From: SCTD01 sp038256525
Lineage (GTDB): Bacteria; Actinomycetota; Actinomycetes; Mycobacteriales; SCTD01
DNA length: 34,304 nucleotides
NCBI GenBank assembly: GCA_038256525.1
Contig: JBBSKF010000016.1
Location: forward strand, 1-34,304
Direction of reading: 5' to 3'
The stretch's first letter is position 1, and every line of letters begins with the position of its first letter. The notes below the pieces were generated by a model. That model saw nothing but the letters and a program-made list of their open reading frames with translations, was not told the origin of the DNA and ran no database searches. This document shows positions 1-6,752 of this stretch, one piece after another. The translations under genes and the position numbers were made by a program.

Positions 1-135
1 GAACGGCTCAGGCGGGCCGCCGCCACCTTCCTCATGGTCTTCGTGCGCGGTCGCGGTCCCGGTGCTGGCAGAGAGCGCGAGCAACAGGACGGGCGCGGCA
101 ATGAAGACACGACGAAAAGCTTTGGCGCGATTCAT
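1..135 (-). CDS. N-terminus of a secreted protein (partial, cut by window edge)
   Basis: An open frame starts at ATG 133-135 and runs off the left edge after 45 codons. Residues 1-9 are basic (MNRAKAFRR), residues 10-23 form a hydrophobic core (VFIAAPVLLLALSA), and a small-residue stretch ending STGTATA gives a plausible signal peptidase I site before HEDHEEGGGGPPEPF. The visible mature part is rich in His, Glu and Gly. A good Shine-Dalgarno (AGGGGA on the minus strand, about 5 nt from the ATG) supports the start. The gene lies downstream of guaB3 on the same strand with a 92-nt gap. Product family cannot be named from this fragment; a secreted or cell-wall protein is inferred. Confidence 0.7.
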   Translation of the reverse strand, partial: MNRAKAFRRVFIAAPVLLLALSASTGTATAHEDHEEGGGGPPEPF

Positions 136-157
136 GATTTCCCCTTGGGTGACGTCC

Positions 158-173
158 CATCGACCCCTCGATG
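158..173 (-). promoter_or_regulatory. Short inverted repeat upstream of the partial secreted gene
   Basis: CATCGA-CCCC-TCGATG is a perfect 6-bp inverted repeat with a 4-nt loop, 22 nt upstream of the start codon at 135. It could be an operator or an mRNA hairpin in the leader. Nothing else identifies it. Confidence 0.25.
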
Positions 174-202
174 AGTGAATCGAACCCTAGGGCAGTCCGT
201 TA

Positions 203-217
203 CTCTGCGCAACAGAG
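203..217 (-). terminator. Weak candidate terminator after guaB3
   Basis: CTCTG-CGCAA-CAGAG forms a 5-bp stem starting 10 nt past the guaB3 stop in the direction of transcription. It is short and has no U-tract, so this is only a candidate for the end of the guaB-guaB3 unit. Confidence 0.25.
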
Positions 218-227
218 GTCTGCCGGC

Positions 228-1352
228 CTACCCCGCCGGCGACACCATGACCTCGACCTTCTGGAACTCCTTGATGGTCGAGTAGCCGGTCATCGCCATC
301 GCCCGGCGCAGGCCGCCGAACAGGTTCGTCGTGCCGTCGTCGTTGCGGGCCGGACCGAGCAGCACCTGCTCCAGGGTGCCGACCTGCTCGACCTGCACCC
401 GCCGACCGCGCGGCAGCGCCGGGTGGTAGCTGCCGTGACCCCAGTGCCAGCCGCCGCCGGGCGCCTCGTAGGCCCGGGCGAGCGGACTGCCGAGCATGAC
501 CGAGTCGGCGCCGCAGGCGATCGCCTTCGCAACGTCGCCGCCGGTACGCATGCCGCCGTCGGCGATGACATGCACGTAGCGGCCGCCGGACTCATCGAGG
601 TAGTCACGTCGTGCCCCGGCGGCATCCGCAATCGACGTCGCGAGCGGAACGCCGATGCCGAGCACGCCGCGGGTGGTGTTGGCCTGCCCCGGCCCGACGC
701 CGACGAGGATGCCGGCCGCGCCGGTGCGCATCAGGTGCAGCGCCGACTGGTAGGTCGCACAGCCGCCCACCAGGACCGGGACGTCGAGGTCGGCGATGAA
801 CCGCTTGAGGTTCAGCGGTTCGGAGCGCGAGGACACGTGCTCGGCCGACACCACCGTCCCCTGGATGACGAACAGGTCGACGCCGGAGTCCAGCACCGTC
901 TGCGCGAACTGCACGGTGCGCTGCGGCGTCAGGGACGCGGCGACCGTGACCCCCGCGTCGCGGATCTGCTTGACCCGCGCGTGGATGAGGTCGGGCTCGA
1001 TCGGCTTGGCGTAGATCTCCTGCATGCGCACGGTGACCCGGTCCTCGGGCAGCCCGGCGATCTCGGCGAGCAGCGGCTCGGGATCGTCGTAGCGCGTCCA
1101 CAGCCCTTCGAGGTTGAGCACCCCGAGCCCGCCGAGCCGGCCGATCTCGATCGCCGTCGCCGGCGAGACGACGCCGTCCATGGCGCTCGCCACCAGCGGC
1201 AGCTCGAAGCGGTAGGCGTCGATCTCCCACGCGATGGACACGTCCTCGGGGTCCCGCGTGCGCCGGGAGGGCACGATCGCGATGTCGTCGAAGCCGTACG
1301 CCCGTCGTCCGCTCTTGCCGATCCCGATCTCGACGGAGTCTCCACTGGCCAT
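228..1352 (-). CDS. guaB3: GuaB3 family IMP dehydrogenase-related protein
   Basis: A 374-residue TIM-barrel protein of the IMPDH/GMP reductase superfamily without CBS domains, as is usual for GuaB3 (compare Rv3410c beside guaB2 in M. tuberculosis). Visible signatures are FDDIAIVPSRRTRDPEDVS (residues 21-39), LPLVASAMDGVVSP (51-64), the phosphate-binding ADGGMRTGGDVAKAIACGAD (264-283) and a conserved end GGLRRAMAMTGYSTIKEFQKVEV. The catalytic loop reads GVGPGQANTTRG (218-229), so Asn225 stands where true IMPDH has its catalytic Cys. Loss of that Cys is seen in mycobacterial GuaB3 as well, and the reaction catalysed in this organism is uncertain. The ATG lies one base after the guaB stop, so the two are cotranscribed. 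Confidence 0.92.
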   Translation of the reverse strand: MASGDSVEIGIGKSGRRAYGFDDIAIVPSRRTRDPEDVSIAWEIDAYRFELPLVASAMDGVVSPATAIEIGRLGGLGVLNLEGLWTRYDDPEPLLAEIAGLPEDRVTVRMQEIYAKPIEPDLIHARVKQIRDAGVTVAASLTPQRTVQFAQTVLDSGVDLFVIQGTVVSAEHVSSRSEPLNLKRFIADLDVPVLVGGCATYQSALHLMRTGAAGILVGVGPGQANTTRGVLGIGVPLATSIADAAGARRDYLDESGGRYVHVIADGGMRTGGDVAKAIACGADSVMLGSPLARAYEAPGGGWHWGHGSYHPALPRGRRVQVEQVGTLEQVLLGPARNDDGTTNLFGGLRRAMAMTGYSTIKEFQKVEVMVSPAG

Positions 1353-1353
1353 C

Positions 1354-2877
1354 TCAGCGACTCGAGTAGTTGGGCGCCTCGACGGTCATCTGGATGTCGT
1401 GCGGGTGGCTCTCCTTGAGACCGGCAGCGGTCATCCGGATGAGCTGCGCCTCCTGGAGCTCGGCGATCGTGTGCGCGCCGCAGTAGCCCATCCCGGCCCG
1501 CAGCCCGCCGAGCAGCTGATGGGCCACCGCCGCCAGCGCCCCCCGGTAGGGCACCTGACCCTCGATGCCTTCCGGGACCAGCTTCTCGTCGGACAGCACG
1601 TCGTGCTGCAGATAGCGGTCCCGGCTGTACGACGCGCCGCCCGCGCGGCTGCGCATCGCCCCGAGCGAGCCCATCCCGCGATAGCTCTTGAACTGCTTGC
1701 CGTTGACGAACACCAGCTCGCCGGGGCTCTCCTCGACACCGGCCAGCAGGCTGCCGAGCATGACCGTGTCGGCGCCGCAGGCGATCGCCTTGGCGATGTC
1801 GCCGGAGTACTGCAGGCCGCCGTCGCCGATCACCGGGACACCGGCCGGTCGGGCCGCGAGCGCCGCCTCGAAGATCGCGGTCACCTGGGGCACGCCGACC
1901 CCGGCGACGACCCGGGTGGTGCAGATCGCGCCGGCTCCGACGCCGGCCTTGATGGCGTCCGCGCCCGCGTCGATGAGCGCCTGCGCCCCCGCCCGGGTGG
2001 CGACGTTGCCGCCGATGACGTCGACGTGACCGGCGGCGGCCTTGATCTGCGCGACCATGTCGGCAACGCCCTTGGCGTGGCCGTGCGCGGTGTCGACGAC
2101 GACCGCGTCGACACCGGCCTCGACCAGGGCCATGGCCCGCTTGAAGGCCGGCTCGCCGACGCCGACCGCGGCGGCGACCACGAGCCGGCCGTCGATGTCC
2201 TTGGTCGCCAGGGGGTACTGGTCGCGCTTGACGTAGTCCTTGACGGTGATCAGGCCACGCAACCGGCCGGCGCCGTCGACCAGTGGCAGCTTCTCGATCT
2301 TGTTCTTCTGCAGCAGCGCCAAGGCGTCCGGGCCGCTCACGCCCTCCCTGGCGGTGACCAGCGGCATCGGCGTCATGACGTCGCGGACCCGCCGGGACAG
2401 GTCGGTCTCGAAGCGGGTGTCGCGGTTGGTGACGATGCCCAGCAGCACGCCGCCTTCGTCCACGACCGGCAGGCCCGAGATGCGGTAGTGGCCGCACAGC
2501 TGGTCGACCTGCTCGAGGGTGTCGCCCGGCGAGCAGGTGACCGGGTTGGTGACCATGCCGGCCTCGGACCGCTTGACGAGGTCCACCTGCATCGCCTGGT
2601 CCTCGATCGACAGGTTGCGGTGCAGCACCCCCACGCCGCCCTGCCGGGCCATCGCGATGGCCATCCGGGCCTCGGTGACCGTGTCCATGGCGCTGGACAG
2701 CAGCGGGGTTCGCAGGGTGATCCCGCGGGACAACCGGGTCGTCGTGTCCGCCTGGCTCGGGATGACGTCACTGGCCGCCGGCAGCAGCAGCACGTCGTCG
2801 AAGGTCAACCCCAGAAGCGGGAACTTCGCTGCGTACGCCGCCTGGTCGGCTGCGGCGAGCTGCTCGGAGGGGATCAT
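1354..2877 (-). CDS. guaB: IMP dehydrogenase
   Basis: Converts IMP to XMP with NAD+, the committed step of guanine nucleotide synthesis, in the cytoplasm. At 507 residues it has the standard length. Domains: barrel N-part with LTFDDVLLLPAASDV (24-38); tandem CBS (Bateman) module at about 107-220; and barrel C-part with the active-site loop GVGAGAICTTR (312-322), in which Cys319 forms the covalent thioimidate. GDGGLQYSGDIAKA binds the phosphate, and YRGMGSLGAM lies before the mobile flap. A GAAGG Shine-Dalgarno precedes the ATG. It lies 46 nt after the BldM-like gene and directly before guaB3, the same arrangement as guaB2-guaB3 in Mycobacterium and Streptomyces. A -10-like TAGACT at 2911-2916 suggests its own promoter as well as readthrough. 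Confidence 0.98.
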   Translation of the reverse strand: MIPSEQLAAADQAAYAAKFPLLGLTFDDVLLLPAASDVIPSQADTTTRLSRGITLRTPLLSSAMDTVTEARMAIAMARQGGVGVLHRNLSIEDQAMQVDLVKRSEAGMVTNPVTCSPGDTLEQVDQLCGHYRISGLPVVDEGGVLLGIVTNRDTRFETDLSRRVRDVMTPMPLVTAREGVSGPDALALLQKNKIEKLPLVDGAGRLRGLITVKDYVKRDQYPLATKDIDGRLVVAAAVGVGEPAFKRAMALVEAGVDAVVVDTAHGHAKGVADMVAQIKAAAGHVDVIGGNVATRAGAQALIDAGADAIKAGVGAGAICTTRVVAGVGVPQVTAIFEAALAARPAGVPVIGDGGLQYSGDIAKAIACGADTVMLGSLLAGVEESPGELVFVNGKQFKSYRGMGSLGAMRSRAGGASYSRDRYLQHDVLSDEKLVPEGIEGQVPYRGALAAVAHQLLGGLRAGMGYCGAHTIAELQEAQLIRMTAAGLKESHPHDIQMTVEAPNYSSR

Positions 2878-2910
2878 CTTCGCCCTTCGGTGGCAGTACC
2901 GGATGCGGCG

Positions 2911-2916
2911 AGTCTA
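2911..2916 (-). promoter_or_regulatory. Candidate -10 element for guaB
   Basis: TAGACT on the minus strand lies in the 46-nt gap between the BldM-like gene and guaB and would give a leader of roughly 27 nt carrying the GAAGG ribosome site. No convincing -35 is visible inside the end of the upstream gene. Confidence 0.4.
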
Positions 2917-2923
2917 GCCGCCC

Positions 2924-3553
2924 TCAGGTCACCAGCCCCCGGCGGAACCCGAGGGCGACGGCCTGCGCGCGATCGTTGACCCCGAGCTTGCGGAACAGCC
3001 GCCGGGCATGTGTCTTGATGGTGTCCTCGGACAGGTAGAGGTCCTTGCCGATCTGGCCGTTGCTCTTGCCCTGGCTCATGCCGGTGAGGACCTGCAGCTC
3101 GCGTTCGGTGAGCTGCCCACCTGGCGGAGTGGCGCGACTGGCCTCGCGGCCGGCCAGCGCGCGGCGCAGCGACGGCTCGACCAGGTCGTCGCCGTCGAGC
3201 GCATGGGCGACTGCTGCGCACAGCTGCTCGTGGCTGACGTCCTTGAGCAGGTAGCCGCAGGCGCCGTGCGCGACCGCGCATGCCACCTGCTCGCGATCGT
3301 CGGCAGCGGTGAGCATGAGCACCCGTGCGCCGGGGTGAGCGGCCACCAGCCGGCGGGTGGCCTCGAGACCACCGAGTCCCGGCATCCGTACGTCCATGAG
3401 AACGAGATCGGGATGCTCGTGCGGATAGCGCGCGAGCACCTCCTCGCCGCTCGCGGCCGTCTCCACCCGGTCGACGCCGGGCACACCTTCGACGAACGTA
3501 CGTAGACCTTCACGAACGATCCGATGGTCGTCGCAGATCAACACGGTCGTCAC
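2924..3553 (-). CDS. bldM: BldM-like NarL/FixJ response regulator
   Basis: A 209-residue regulator: receiver domain (1-120) and LuxR-type helix-turn-helix (about 145-205). The phosphorylation pocket is complete: Asp8/Asp9, acceptor Asp54 in LVLMDVRMPGLGG, Thr82 and Lys104. The DNA-binding part (GMSQGKSNGQIGKDLYLSED, then TIKTHARRLFRKLG, then DRAQAVALGFRRGLV) closely matches Streptomyces BldM as I remember it; BldM activates developmental genes alone or with WhiI. The GTG start is chosen because it overlaps the stop of the upstream kinase-like gene by four bases (GTGA) and begins VTTVLICDD; an ATG 57 nt upstream would lie inside that gene. It stands beside guaB as in Streptomyces. In Streptomyces BldM is an orphan regulator, but here it is coupled to a kinase-like gene. 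Confidence 0.88.
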   Translation of the reverse strand: MTTVLICDDHRIVREGLRTFVEGVPGVDRVETAASGEEVLARYPHEHPDLVLMDVRMPGLGGLEATRRLVAAHPGARVLMLTAADDREQVACAVAHGACGYLLKDVSHEQLCAAVAHALDGDDLVEPSLRRALAGREASRATPPGGQLTERELQVLTGMSQGKSNGQIGKDLYLSEDTIKTHARRLFRKLGVNDRAQAVALGFRRGLVT

Positions 3554-4134
3554 GGGCCGTCCTTCTCGTCGTCGTACGCGGACCCGAGCGGGAGCAGCAG
3601 CCGGGTGCACGCGCTGTCCGCGACGAGCTCGCCGCCGAGCGCGCGAGCCCGGATCGACCAGCCGTCGACGCAGCCCAGGGGGCCGCCCACATCCAGCGCA
3701 GCGCCATCACGGCAGCGCGCCAGCCGTACGGGCAGGACGGTCGAGACGTTGCGGCTGACGTCCTGCACGAGGCGGTACACCGCGGCCGCGGCAGCCGGCG
3801 ACAGGGCAGCCGGGACGCCGGGGTCCAGGCGGACCGACAGTCCGGGCAGTCCCGCGCTCACCCGTTGTGCGGACAGCGCCGCGAGGGCCTCCGACAGGCC
3901 GCTCGCCCCTCTGGGACGAAGCAACCACATCTCGAGGCGGAGGGCGACCAGCGCGTCCTGCACGGCCGCCCGGGCGAGCGCCGGGTCGGCCGCCCCGCGC
4001 GCGCTTGCGTCGCAGGCGTATCGGGCGGCGACCAGGCTCTGGAGCGGGCCGTCATGGAGCCGGTCGGCGAGGGCGTCGAGGTCGGCGTCGGCGAGCGCGA
4101 GCAGGTCGACAGGAACGGAACGGAGCGACCGCAC
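3550..4134 (-). CDS. Small degenerate histidine-kinase-like protein
   Basis: About 194 residues, with neither a sensor nor a membrane domain. Residues 21-35 carry the NarX/DesK (HisKA_3) phosphorylation motif DRLHDGPLQSLVAAR, His27 being the usual phospho-site. The C-terminal half is a shrunken HATPase: an N-box-like VYRLVQDVSRNV (Asn129) and a last strand ALGGELVADS...TRLLLPL remain, but the G1/G2 ATP-lid glycines are reduced to DVGGPLGCVDGW, so ATP use is doubtful. I chose GTG 4132-4134 because GGGAGG lies 9 nt upstream; an in-frame GTG at 4224 would add 30 Arg/Pro-rich residues. In the 102-nt leader, 4184-4195 forms a 4-bp stem. Its stop overlaps the bldM-like start by GTGA, implying a paired role as phosphodonor, phosphatase or sequestering partner (inference). 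Confidence 0.72.
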   Translation of the reverse strand: MRSLRSVPVDLLALADADLDALADRLHDGPLQSLVAARYACDASARGAADPALARAAVQDALVALRLEMWLLRPRGASGLSEALAALSAQRVSAGLPGLSVRLDPGVPAALSPAAAAAVYRLVQDVSRNVSTVLPVRLARCRDGAALDVGGPLGCVDGWSIRARALGGELVADSACTRLLLPLGSAYDDEKDGP

Positions 4135-4236
4135 CGCCAACCACCTCCCGCGCCCGGGCCGCGCCGGGTGCGCCGCTCCCCGTCTGCTTCGGCAGCAGTG
4201 GGTCCCAACGTGAGCCCTGATCACGCCTGAGGGGCC

Positions 4237-5175
4237 TCAGCCCTCGAGCAGCGCGGCCACGTCCGGCCGGGCGAGCCACTCGGCGCGCACGCCGGGGGGC
4301 AGGTCCGAGGCCAGGGCGAGGACCACCGCGCGGGCCGCGGCCAGGCTGCTCGCGCTCTCGGCCGGGTCCTGCTCGGCCACCAGTGCCCCGAGCAGCGCCC
4401 GGGCCGGCCAGACCAACGGGAGGGTCCCGAGCGACTCGGCGAGCGTCGCGGCCTTGCGCAACGTGACGGCGGCGGCGGCGCCCTCGCCCTCTCCCGCCTG
4501 GTCCCCCGAGACCTGGGCGATGCCCAGGATCAGCAGTCCCTTCGCGACGTGTCTCGGCGCTCGCGCCTGCTCGGCCCGGTCCACCGCCCCCTGCGCAGCC
4601 ACCACGGCCTGCTCGACCCGGCCGTCGAGCAGCAGCGCCTCGGCCTCGGTCCACCCGAGCCGGACCCGCTGGCGCCACCATGACTCGGTGCGGGGGGGAA
4701 TCAGGGCGCGGGCGTGCCCGAGCCGGACCGAGGCCTCGTCGGGGTCATCGAGGCCGATCGCGTCGGAGGCGAGGCCGAGCTGGGCGTCGAAGGCCGCCTC
4801 GCCCTTGCCGTCGGTGAGCGCGAGCGCCTCCAGGTCGGAGGCACGGGCGACGGCGTGCCGGCCCAGCTGACGGTGGACGCTCGCCACCGTGGCGGCCGCG
4901 AGCGAGGCGAACAGGCGCTGCTCCGGTGTCGCGTCGCCGGCGCGGCCGGTCTCGATCAGCGGGGACAGGACCGTCAGGGCACCGCCGTACCGCCCACCGG
5001 CGCCGAGCGCGACCCCGAGCAGCCAGCCGGCGGCCGCCATCTCCACCTCGAGACCGCGCGCCTCGGCGAGCGCGACCGCCTGCTCGAGCACACTGACGGC
5101 GGCCGCCGGCGGGCCGTGAAAGGTGGCGTGCTCACCGCTCGTGAGCAGGCTGTCGAGCTCGTCGGGGACGGTCAC
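4237..5175 (-). CDS. TPR-like helical repeat protein (Rv3415c-type position)
   Basis: A 312-residue protein made almost wholly of Ala/Leu-rich helices with tetratricopeptide-like spacing, for example AAAVSVLEQAVALAEARGLE near 24-43, GGRYGGALTVLSPLIETGRA near 60-79 and LDGRVEQAVVAAQGAVDRAEQA near 186-207. There is no signal peptide or catalytic motif, so it is probably a cytoplasmic protein-interaction scaffold. In M. tuberculosis a hypothetical protein (Rv3415c) occupies the same place next to whiB3; orthology is inferred from position. The GTG start is preceded by TAGCCT-N7 and no Shine-Dalgarno, suggesting leaderless expression. Function unknown. Confidence 0.75.
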   Translation of the reverse strand: MTVPDELDSLLTSGEHATFHGPPAAAVSVLEQAVALAEARGLEVEMAAAGWLLGVALGAGGRYGGALTVLSPLIETGRAGDATPEQRLFASLAAATVASVHRQLGRHAVARASDLEALALTDGKGEAAFDAQLGLASDAIGLDDPDEASVRLGHARALIPPRTESWWRQRVRLGWTEAEALLLDGRVEQAVVAAQGAVDRAEQARAPRHVAKGLLILGIAQVSGDQAGEGEGAAAAVTLRKAATLAESLGTLPLVWPARALLGALVAEQDPAESASSLAAARAVVLALASDLPPGVRAEWLARPDVAALLEG

Positions 5176-5182
5176 GCACCGC

Positions 5183-5188
5183 AGGCTA
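5183..5188 (-). promoter_or_regulatory. -10 element for a leaderless transcript of the TPR-like gene
   Basis: Minus-strand TAGCCT is followed by exactly 7 nt and the GTG start at 5175, with no Shine-Dalgarno between. This is the usual actinobacterial geometry for transcription beginning at the start codon. No clear -35. Confidence 0.5.
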
Positions 5189-5212
5189 ACGGCTGTCCCC
5201 CGACCGATCGGC

Positions 5213-6154
5213 TCAGGCTCCGAGCGCCTGCTCCACCAGCGCTACCGCGTGCGTCAGGTCGGTGGCCACACTCACGCGAGCGGGCAGCCGCTCGACCGCC
5301 CACCCCGGGCCGCCGATCAGCACCGCGGTCGCCGGTCTGGTGATCGGCAGACCCGCCAGGACCCGCTCGTCGGCGGTGCCCGGCAGAGAAGACCAGACGA
5401 ACAGCGCCGCCGGCCCGGTACGCCGCACCGCGGCCTCGAGCGCCGCCGCCGGCATCGCGGCGCCGAGCATGCGGGTGGCGATCCTGCGTTCGGCCAAGGC
5501 CGCTCCGAGCGCATGAAGGGGGAGGGCGTGCTGCTCGTCCGGGGCGCAGGCGAGCAGCACCGGACGGCGGTCCGCCGGACTGAGCACCCCGTCACCGACG
5601 GCGCGCAGCACGACGGTCGCGCACTCCGACAGCGAGTGCTCCACCTCGACCCCCTCCCCCGTCGCGGCCCAGCGGGCACCGACCGCCACGAGCACGGGGC
5701 ACAGCACGTGATCCCAGGTGTGCAGCACGCCGTGCCTTGCCACCTGCTCACGCAGCATGTCGCTCACCGACTCGGTGTCGAGCGCCATCGCCGCCCGACC
5801 CAGTCCGCGCACGGCGGCATCCGCTCCAGCCATCGCCAGGACCTGCCCGACCGGTCCGCCCCCGGCCAGGCGCCCGTCGAAGCCCGGCAGCGGCGCGGCC
5901 GGACCGGGCGAGACCGAGGGCGGACCGGAGGCGACGCGGGCCGCTTCGCCGGGCGGGACGCCGCCCATGATCAGTCGTCGCATGGTCTCCAGGCGTACGA
6001 GGTCGCTCGTCGAATAGCGGCGATGCGCCCCCGCGGTGTGGCCGCTTGGACCGAGGCCGTAACGGCGGTCCCAGGTCCGCAGGGTGGCCGGCGCCACGCC
6101 CAGCCGGTGGGCGACCGCCGCGACGCTCAGCCGCACATCGGGCGGCTCCTCCAT
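5213..6154 (-). CDS. MerR-type regulator with cobalamin-binding domain (CarH/LitR-like)
   Basis: About 313 residues. An N-terminal MerR helix-turn-helix (LSVAAVAHRLGVAPATLRTW, then DRRYGLGPSGHTAGAHRRYS) is followed by a B12-binding module. The motif W-x9-EH of CarH-type photoreceptors is intact (Trp162, Glu172-His173). The Rossmann part carries DEQHALPLH, placing His209 at the lower cobalt-ligand position of the family E/D-x-H-x-x-G motif, although the Gly is Pro here. CarH/LitR proteins repress in the dark with adenosylcobalamin and release DNA in light. It is transcribed divergently from whiD. ATG 6154 is chosen over GTG 6202 because AGGTGG precedes it and the extra 16 residues are low complexity; that Shine-Dalgarno is 11 nt away, so the start is not certain. 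B12 and light sensing are inferred from motifs. Confidence 0.85.
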   Translation of the reverse strand: MEEPPDVRLSVAAVAHRLGVAPATLRTWDRRYGLGPSGHTAGAHRRYSTSDLVRLETMRRLIMGGVPPGEAARVASGPPSVSPGPAAPLPGFDGRLAGGGPVGQVLAMAGADAAVRGLGRAAMALDTESVSDMLREQVARHGVLHTWDHVLCPVLVAVGARWAATGEGVEVEHSLSECATVVLRAVGDGVLSPADRRPVLLACAPDEQHALPLHALGAALAERRIATRMLGAAMPAAALEAAVRRTGPAALFVWSSLPGTADERVLAGLPITRPATAVLIGGPGWAVERLPARVSVATDLTHAVALVEQALGA

Positions 6155-6231
6155 CCGGTTGGCGTCCACCTGCGAAGGATGAGGGTGGGGACGCGGCGGC
6201 ACAACTCGGTCGTTGCCCCCCGTACGACCTG

Positions 6232-6273
6232 GTGACGGTCACAAAACGGACAACCCAAGGAGGGTTGAACAAC
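6232..6273. promoter_or_regulatory. Cluster of inverted repeats in the carH-like/whiD divergent promoter
   Basis: Three symmetric sites lie within 42 bp: GTGAC-G-GTCAC (6232-6242), CAACCC-AAGGA-GGGTTG (6251-6267) and GTTG-AA-CAAC (6264-6273). The last two share bases and cover the candidate whiD -35 (6265-6270). They are natural candidates for binding by the divergent MerR-type protein or by WhiD/BldM. Confidence 0.45.
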
Positions 6274-6293
6274 TTGTGAAGCGGTACTACTGT
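6265..6293 (+). promoter_or_regulatory. Candidate whiD promoter
   Basis: TTGAAC (6265-6270), 17-nt spacer, TACTGT (6288-6293) fits a housekeeping-sigma promoter. Transcription would start near 6300, giving a leader of about 44 nt with a GAGGGG ribosome site 6 nt before the ATG. Confidence 0.5.
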
Positions 6294-6343
6294 GAGGCAC
6301 GAAGGAGTCCCAGACCCGGACTCCGGTTGACGAGGGGACGCCC

Positions 6344-6634
6344 ATGACAGACATCTCGCGCCTGCCCGGCCCCCAGTCGGACCTGTGGGAGTGGCAGTTG
6401 AAGGGTGCCTGCCGCGGCAAGGACACCGAGCTGTTCTTCCATCCCGAGGGTGAGCGCGGCCCGAGTCGGAGCAACCGCGAGGCCGCGGCGAAGTCGGTGT
6501 GCGCCGGGTGCCCGGTGCGCCTGCAGTGCCGGGAGCACGCACTCGCGGCGCACGAGCCGTACGGCGTGTGGGGCGGGCTGTCCGAGCACGAGCGGGAGTC
6601 GCTCGTGGAAGCCGTCCAGGCGGCCGCCAGCTGA
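6344..6634 (+). CDS. whiD: WhiB-like iron-sulfur regulator, WhiD/WhiB3 type
   Basis: A 96-residue Wbl protein with the four cluster-ligating cysteines Cys23, Cys53, Cys56 and Cys62 (C-x29-C-x2-C-x5-C), the beta-turn GVWGG (74-78) and the family opening LPGPQSDLWEWQLKGACRG. Such proteins bind a [4Fe-4S] cluster, sense O2, NO or redox state and act through the primary sigma factor. Sequence details (FFHPEGERG, EPYGVWGGLSE) and place near bldM, guaB and groEL identify it as the ortholog of Streptomyces WhiD (sporulation) and Mycobacterium WhiB3 (redox and lipid metabolism). The ATG has a GAGGGG site. The C-terminus is short, with few basic residues after the turn, unlike the basic tail of many Wbl proteins. 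Confidence 0.95.
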   Translation: MTDISRLPGPQSDLWEWQLKGACRGKDTELFFHPEGERGPSRSNREAAAKSVCAGCPVRLQCREHALAAHEPYGVWGGLSEHERESLVEAVQAAAS

Positions 6635-6752
6635 CATCGGGCCGGCAAGGACCGCAGACGGAGCGTCACCTCGCGGCGTAACCTGTCGTTCATACGGTGG
6701 GTGGCCCCCTGGCCGCGCAGTGTCGTCCTCACCTAGCCGGGAGTGGCCAGTC

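Noticed and set aside
929..2497. 522-codon minus-strand frame across guaB and guaB3 in a different phase
   Set aside because: Low-complexity Arg/Gly/Ala product and conflict with two well-identified enzymes.
3554..3610. Upstream ATG giving a 228-residue BldM-like protein
   Set aside because: It lies inside the kinase-like gene and adds a basic tail before VTTVLICDD; the GTGA overlap at 3550-3553 fits better.
4184..4195. CTGC-TTCG-GCAG hairpin upstream of the kinase-like gene, similar to CTGTTTCGGTAG at 21696
   Set aside because: Only 4 bp of stem, and the second site does not form a good stem, so I see no shared RNA element.
4227..4240. CTGAG-GGGC-CTCAG at the stop of the TPR-like gene as a terminator
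   Set aside because: A 5-bp stem overlapping the stop codon without a U-tract; too weak to call in this GC content.
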